This document shows, one piece after another, positions 21,071 through 26,540 of a DNA stretch of 26,540 bases. How positions within the stretch are numbered: position 1 is the first letter of the stretch; every line of letters starts with the position of its first letter. The DNA is from Pelargonium nanum (Eukaryota; Streptophyta; Magnoliopsida; Geraniales; Geraniaceae). Where the stretch lies: assembly GCA_036897485.1 (NCBI GenBank), contig JAYMTF010001078.1:1-26540 (forward strand). The letters run 5' to 3'. The notes beneath the pieces were generated by a model. That model saw only the letters and a program-made list of their open reading frames with translations, was not told the origin of the DNA and did no database searches. The position numbers were made by a program, and so were the translations under genes.

Positions 21071-22141
21071 GAAATGTTAGCTTTTTTTAAAGTTAATCAT
21101 GCGTGTCAAAAATATCTTTATAATTCCTCAACGTTACATCTCTCATTTCATTTTCTATTTCCTCTCACTATTTTAAACCAAGGCTAGGCTCTTATGAGTT
21201 ATGGTGAGTTGAGTTTGTGAGGGTGAGTCATATCCATATATTATTTATTTTTGAACTCAAGCATATAGTATTTGAATATTCACATGTGGAGAGTGACAAA
21301 TTTATACGTCTCATTGGTATTTTTTAAAAAAAATATTAGAATTTAAATATCGACTATTATTTTCTTGAGGGAATATTTTTTAATGTGGAGAGAGTCAGTG
21401 TCATACTTGTACCTTGTACGCCTTCCTCTACCTTTTTCTATTTTTATTTTTCTGTGTAATCACCTCCAAATGGCAAATAGTAACCTCATTCGTATAATCA
21501 TCAACGTCCTTTTCGATTTTCCCTGTCTATCTTCCTTTGTTTGTTTTCCGAGAAAATGGAGAGAAAAAAATGATTGTTCTTCAATCTCTCCACATTTTTT
21601 TTATTAAATTCAATTACTGGATTTTTACAGGTTTTATTCATTGAGTTACAAACTTGCCTCTACTGGATTTCAAATTGAATTTTTGGTTTGCAATTCCATA
21701 ATATTTGTTTGGATTACAAACTGAGAAATAAAAAAGGAGGGTCTTTATTGTACAAATTTGCAACTATATGCCCTGTTTGTAATCAATTGATTTAAGCAAG
21801 AAAACTTCACATTTTCTAAGCTTACTAATCAATCCAAAAGAAACTCAAGAATTTTGTAACTCAAGGTACAATCAACCTTATAAACCTGTTAGCCGAGGTT
21901 TTGAGTACAAGTATTCGTACGTGGAAATAAATAGCGAATCTCCACAATGAAGCTGCACATGAGCAAAAACTTCACAACCAAAATGCCTAATTATGTTCAT
22001 TCAACAAGAAACTAATAGTTGTGACCTCGGCAAGTAGAGCACACAAGTGAATTCATGAAAACTACGATACCTTCAGAGATGTTCATAAAGTTGGACGATG
22101 GAGTTTCTGATGTAACTTCAATACTTCATCCAAATCGGTAT
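21071..22141. other. Intergenic region and GDPD4 3' flank
   Basis: AT-rich DNA with no credible gene. The open frame at 21365-21607 is hydrophobic low-complexity translation of T-rich sequence. The part nearest 22141 should carry the GDPD4 3'UTR on the minus strand. Confidence 0.4.
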
Positions 22142-24150
22142 TCAATGTGATGAAGAAAAACCTTCTTCAAGACAACGAGCCCTGATCTCTTGCATAAGGC
22201 TTTGAAGCTGAGCGGGATAGCTTGTCACAACAGCATCAACATGCTCATACAACATCCTTTCCATGGAATCCACATCGTCAACAGTCCAGGCATATACCTT
22301 TTTGTTTCTCCTTTAACAACCAAGTATCAGATAACGACTGATAAACATATCGATCTCAGTACAAAATATCACTGGGTTTGAGCTTCGAGTATTACCTATG
22401 CAAGATTCTCACGATCTTTTCATCAATCAATGGATGGTAGATGCCGACAACCCCAGCACCTTTCATTCTCAACAAGTTGTTTCTGATCCCAGTAGAAGGG
22501 TCAATCAAGACAATGTAGCCCACCTGCTAAAGCACCATTCAATAAATAATCACGTAGGACCAACCAGGTGTGAACAATAAATAATACGTCAAAGATGACA
22601 GCTCTTGACAAAAGTAAGAATTAAAGTTAAATTTGGATTGCGGTTTTCTGGATAAATTAAGAGTTAAAATTGCATATAATCTCTGTGCTTGGTTCCACCG
22701 TGCATGAACTAAGTTGCACCCCAGCTCTTGTTTAGGGAATGAACATGAAACGATGGAAATGATAAAAATGTTTCACCTAAACGAACCCAAGTTCTGCATG
22801 TGAAATAAGCAATATTTTGAAACAAATAATCCTTTAATAATTGCAGGCAAAAGCTACTAGTTTCAAGCAGATAAAAACATTATGACAGAAAGCGAGTCTA
22901 GCCCTGCATCTGATTACCGGTTGGTATAATATATATCCTTTTAACACTATATTTTTTTATGGAAAGGGATCAAGTTTCAAAAGAGCCTTAATGACCAACC
23001 GTGCATCAAAACAATTAAGCTAGACTAGCACATGTACACCCTGAAGGACAAGTGGAATAATGATTTCATTGAAAAAACACACGAGATACTTTGTAAAAAT
23101 AAAAAAACTTTGCTGTGAAAATTAGTGTGTCATTTTGACGAATGAAAGTTAACAATTGATCGAAAAAGAAATACCCTGAAGAGGATAAAGGTTAAGGTGC
23201 TTCTTACCATTGCATCAGCAGATTGTTTGATTACATCCCTCACCAAATTGTCACTTTTAGCCCACACAAGGCAATTTTTACAGTTTATCCTGTCAAGCTG
23301 GAAAAGGTTTGTTATAGAGACCTCAGTACTAAATAACTTAAAAGGCCAAGCTGCCTTAAATATAAGTCGCATTTCTATACGCAAGAGGTAAAGCAAGTTA
23401 CATTGGTAGTCATGGATGGTGCACATTTCCAGCTTAAATGGAATAGGTTGCCCATTAAGCTTTGTTACCCATCCTATATGTCAACGAAGCTATCATTTAT
23501 CTACTCAATGACACGAAAGATATCTTTGATAACTTATAAGAGTTTGTATAGAGTACAACACATATTAGGACCTTGTAGAATGCAAACTTTAAGGACTGAA
23601 CTTGGAACAATTTCATGCGGCAATTCTTAGCATTATCACAAAAGTACACTACAAAACTCCCTCGATTTAAACAACCAAGGCAACCCCAACAAAATGACCA
23701 TGCATAGGAAATAAATTTCCAACAAAGAACACGGCACCAGGACTTAGTTACTCTAAACTATTAGCAATTTCATAAGCACAAAATATGATCTATATGATGC
23801 ATTAAAAAGCACAAATTTTGATTGTCAGTTGGGAAGTAGGAACAGACAGCAAACATACAATAGAGAGAATGTCCTTTGCTAGTCCTTTTTCAAACAATGG
23901 TGGCCCAATCTTTACATCCAGAATCACCTGGCGAACTGAACTTGATACCACCTGAGAACATCCAACACAAGTCCAATCAGAAAACTAGGCTTCAAAAGAA
24001 TAAAAAAGAACAAATAGATAATAATGCCACATTGTAAATTTGCCATGACATTTGTTTCAAGTGATATTAGATACACACTGGAAGGGTCAGTAAGATTGGC
24101 ATACTATGTTCATCAATAACAGCAAGGCAAGAAAAGGAAAGATGAAATTA

Positions 24151-24196
<46 letters not shown>

Positions 24197-26292
24197 ATAC
24201 TGCCAAAGCTTCTTCAATAGTAGGAATGTTTTGATCATGAAACTTCATTGCAGACTGGGGAAATGCATTGAGTTGTTTTATCTACAAGCACAAACTAAAA
24301 TAAAATCTCAATCAACAATACTCAGAAATGCTGTCTAATATTGAACAAAAATACAAAATGTATGCAATTGTCTGAAACAACTAATTGATATAATGAGTTT
24401 TCTATTCTTCAATATTCATTAATCAGACCCCAACATTCCAAATTAAAACATGATTAGTAGAGCATGATAAACTTCAATATAATTAGTAGAACATGATAAA
24501 CTTCAATATAATTAGTTTCCAATCCGAAAACCTAACATCTTAGGTCGAAGGGCCCAAGAATATATGAAGTTGTCCTAAACATTGGAATCCATGTGAGACA
24601 CTTCAACACTCCTTGCCACTTGAGATGCAGACCGGATAATGTAGCAGATTATGCACTTACACTAAGAATAAATGAAGAAAACACAGATGGACAAGACCCA
24701 TAAACATGTTGTACTAAAACATTATGTTCCAACCTAAAAACCAAATAATTAGGTAGAGGGGCCATATTCGTATACAAAGCAGATCTTAAACATGTTACAC
24801 AATCTGTGCAGGACAAATTTAACATATACCTAATCACATAAACCAGCAAAGACCAACAAACAGTAGATCTAAACCTGAAAAGCTGCTTTGATTAATGGTC
24901 TCATGTAGGTAGAACAATGTCATGTCACCAGTACCTTACCTCTTTCATGGTCAAGTGCCCAACTCTAGAAGAACTGTTACCAGATATCCGCTGCAAATCC
25001 CTGCCTGTGTCACATGAGAATCAAATCTCCAAGCAGTTTGAGAGGTAAATGCAATAAATGAGAAGCTAGGAAAACAGAACTCCAACATGAACAAAGATGC
25101 CAACTGCCAGACATATTCGCTATACTAGTAGAATTAAATTCCACCAAATAACCAACATTGATGAACATCAATATTTATGCCACGTACTGACCCTCAGTTT
25201 GAAGAAATTAAAGCATATTCGGTTTATTATAGACATGCTTCTCTAATGCAGAACCACAGAAAGTGAAGAGTTCATTCCATATTTTAACAAGGTATTTCAA
25301 TGTGGCAAAGCATCCCCAGCTGAATGATCACACACACACACGTGTATGTGTGTAGAGAGAGAGTAGAAAATTTTAAAATTCAGTCAAAATGTACCTATCA
25401 TGGAGAGCAAAGAAAACTCCATCTGAAGAGCGAGAAACATCAATCTCTATGCAGTCTACTTGGGAACGAAGTGCAACATAATATGCAGCCATCTGTCAAA
25501 AATGATAAGAAGGAGAAATTCTGAACACAGACTTAATGAAATAGAAACTTCCTTTTCCACTAAGCATCCTGGTAGATTAGGAGGGCAACTGTAAACCCAG
25601 TCAAAATGAAAACGGGAACCTACTGTATTAGGGAAGGCCTTAGTTGAATCACCACCGTGCGCACATACAAGAGGAGGACTGTTAAGCCAGCTGCATTTTC
25701 TCAATTGCATCTGCGTTAACCAATCAAACCGTAATCAACACAAAACTTCGAGTAAATATGAATTCTTTCCTTACCATCCAAAATCTCCATATTGTAGTAT
25801 AAAAAAAATAGATACCTCATCTTCAATTGGCATCAAATCAAGACATTGTTATCAAATTTTGGATATGAAAAAACTACCAACAACACATGATACACCCAAA
25901 ATGTGGATGCATATAAATATGCAAGTCTGTAACATAAAGATCTGATTATTTGAGGTCTGTATCACTGAATATCCAATGTTTTGTTGTTCAAATTACATAT
26001 AATCTGGAGCTAGAGCTACACAAATCACAAAATTGACGTAAACATGAGCAGATGTATACCTAAATAGTTGAGATCCTAGGGCTGAATAAGAAAGTACCTG
26101 ATGGAAATGCCTGAGCTTGAAATGGAAGAAAATGGGAGGGAAGAGGGCAATGAAAGCGAGACAAATAAGAATGCAACGAAAGGTTCTGGGCGAAGAGAAT
26201 CGTCTCAGGTATCGATTGTTTCGCCACAGCCACCACCAATTACTGCTTTGTTGTCGTCCCTTTCCCGCTCTAACACTCCCAGGCATCGTCAT
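22142..26292 (-). CDS. GDPD4: Glycerophosphodiester phosphodiesterase GDPD4, nine exons
   Basis: Exons 26292-26098, 25710-25624, 25492-25395, 25000-24940, 24281-24201, 23951-23859, 23297-23208, 22523-22396 and 22310-22142 join in frame to give 333 residues, close to the length I recall for Arabidopsis GDPD4. GDPD enzymes cleave glycerophosphodiesters to glycerol-3-phosphate and an alcohol. A transmembrane anchor lies at about 39-57 (RCILICLAFIALFPPIFFHF). The TIM-barrel GDPD domain follows: AHGGDS with His83, FPNT at 91-94, EIDVS with Glu110 and Asp112, LHDR with His125, VILDVKIGPP with Lys188, then CLVWAKSDN, GYIVLIDP and VYAWTVDDVDSM. His83, Glu110, Asp112 and His125 are the expected catalytic and metal positions. 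The common PENT motif reads FPNT here. Activity is inferred from the family. Confidence 0.93.
24155..24195. repeat. (GA)n microsatellite next to a GDPD4 donor site
   Basis: About 41 bases of pure GA repeat. On the coding strand it is a CT/TC tract starting five bases into the intron, immediately after the exon 5 donor GTATGC (24200-24195). Its position makes it a plausible splicing enhancer or a source of length variation near the splice site. Confidence 0.95.
25329..25363. repeat. CA/TG palindrome followed by GA repeat in a GDPD4 intron
   Basis: A short run CACACACACACACGTGTATG continues into TGTG, an imperfect inverted repeat of CA and TG dinucleotides, then an AGAGAGAGAG run. It lies in the intron after GDPD4 exon 3, about 30 bases past the donor at 25394. 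It could form a small hairpin; no function is implied. Confidence 0.8.
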
Positions 26293-26540
26293 TTTCTACT
26301 GTTTCTGTTTCTGATTTTACAAATCAATGGTACCTTTGTGGCTTTGTTGCAGATGCGGACTTCTGTTTCTCTGTTCTAGTCTTGCTGTTATTTACTGCGT
26401 AACTTTTCTCTTAGAGTCTGACTTTTTTTTTAGGCATAGCCGCTGAGCCAAACTAAAATACCACTAAATAAATTAGAACTATATCACTGATTTTATCAAA
26501 AAAAAAAAAAAAACTATTACCATTGTGTTAAGAAAAAAAG
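26293..26540 (-). promoter_or_regulatory. GDPD4 5' flank
   Basis: Sequence upstream of the GDPD4 start on the minus strand, about 250 bases to the window edge. The leader directly before the ATG reads ACAGTAGAAA, a reasonable plant start context with A at -3. A 16-base A run lies at about 26498-26513. No TATA element could be placed securely, and the promoter may extend outside the window. Confidence 0.35.

Noticed and set aside
26101-26379. 92-codon plus-strand frame rich in Glu
   Set aside because: Exact antisense shadow of GDPD4 exon 1, which has a full splice structure and homology.
1-26540. CRISPR arrays, bacterial operons, phage or viral genes
   Set aside because: No regularly spaced repeats, no ribosome-binding-site-led tandem genes and no viral protein motifs were found. 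The only retroelement traces are ordinary plant transposon debris.

Overview
The window is a stretch of nuclear DNA from a flowering plant, most likely a dicot. It is AT-rich, its genes are split by many GT-AG introns, and it carries plant-type repeats (a Stowaway-like MITE, a tRNA-derived SINE remnant, an RTE/SINE-type 3' tail and copia debris). All encoded proteins are typical plant housekeeping or regulatory proteins. Nothing bacterial or viral is present. I could not determine the species.

Layout, left to right. Positions 1-250 look like the 5' end of a gene that leaves the window on the minus strand. A CCGG-rich stretch (about 430-890) separates it from TAD3 (plus strand, 9 coding exons, 1134-5703), the non-catalytic subunit of the tRNA adenosine-34 deaminase. 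Beyond it lies transposon debris with a long foldback (6311-6509). Next come two confident genes and one small unresolved gene on the minus strand: a phytolongin of the PHYL1.1 type (CDS 7206-8039, with a 5'UTR intron), a small cysteine-containing exon of unknown function (11941-12208), and a membrane-anchored RING-H2 E3 ligase of the ATL7/ATL59 type (12644-15832). The 9.2-10.7 kb interval holds a tRNA-derived SINE remnant and a copia polyprotein fragment. After a gene-poor gap (16.3-17.9 kb) comes a five-exon DUF2062 membrane protein gene (17917-20262, minus) with a MITE in an intron. Another gap (20.5-22.1 kb) contains a GC-richer repeat-like island. The last gene is GDPD4, a membrane-anchored glycerophosphodiester phosphodiesterase family protein (nine exons, 22142-26292, minus).

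The genes do not form one pathway. They are independent plant genes covering tRNA wobble editing, endomembrane trafficking, ubiquitination, an unknown membrane function and glycerophospholipid metabolism. The one informative neighbourhood is phytolongin, the small gene and the ATL RING gene. From memory this matches the order of an Arabidopsis chromosome 4 segment and its chromosome 1 duplicate, so it is probably ancestral microsynteny. I found no undescribed multi-gene system. The most interesting leads are the unresolved small conserved-looking exon downstream of the RING gene, the recent-looking foldback at 6.3-6.5 kb, and a possible N-terminally extended TAD3 isoform.
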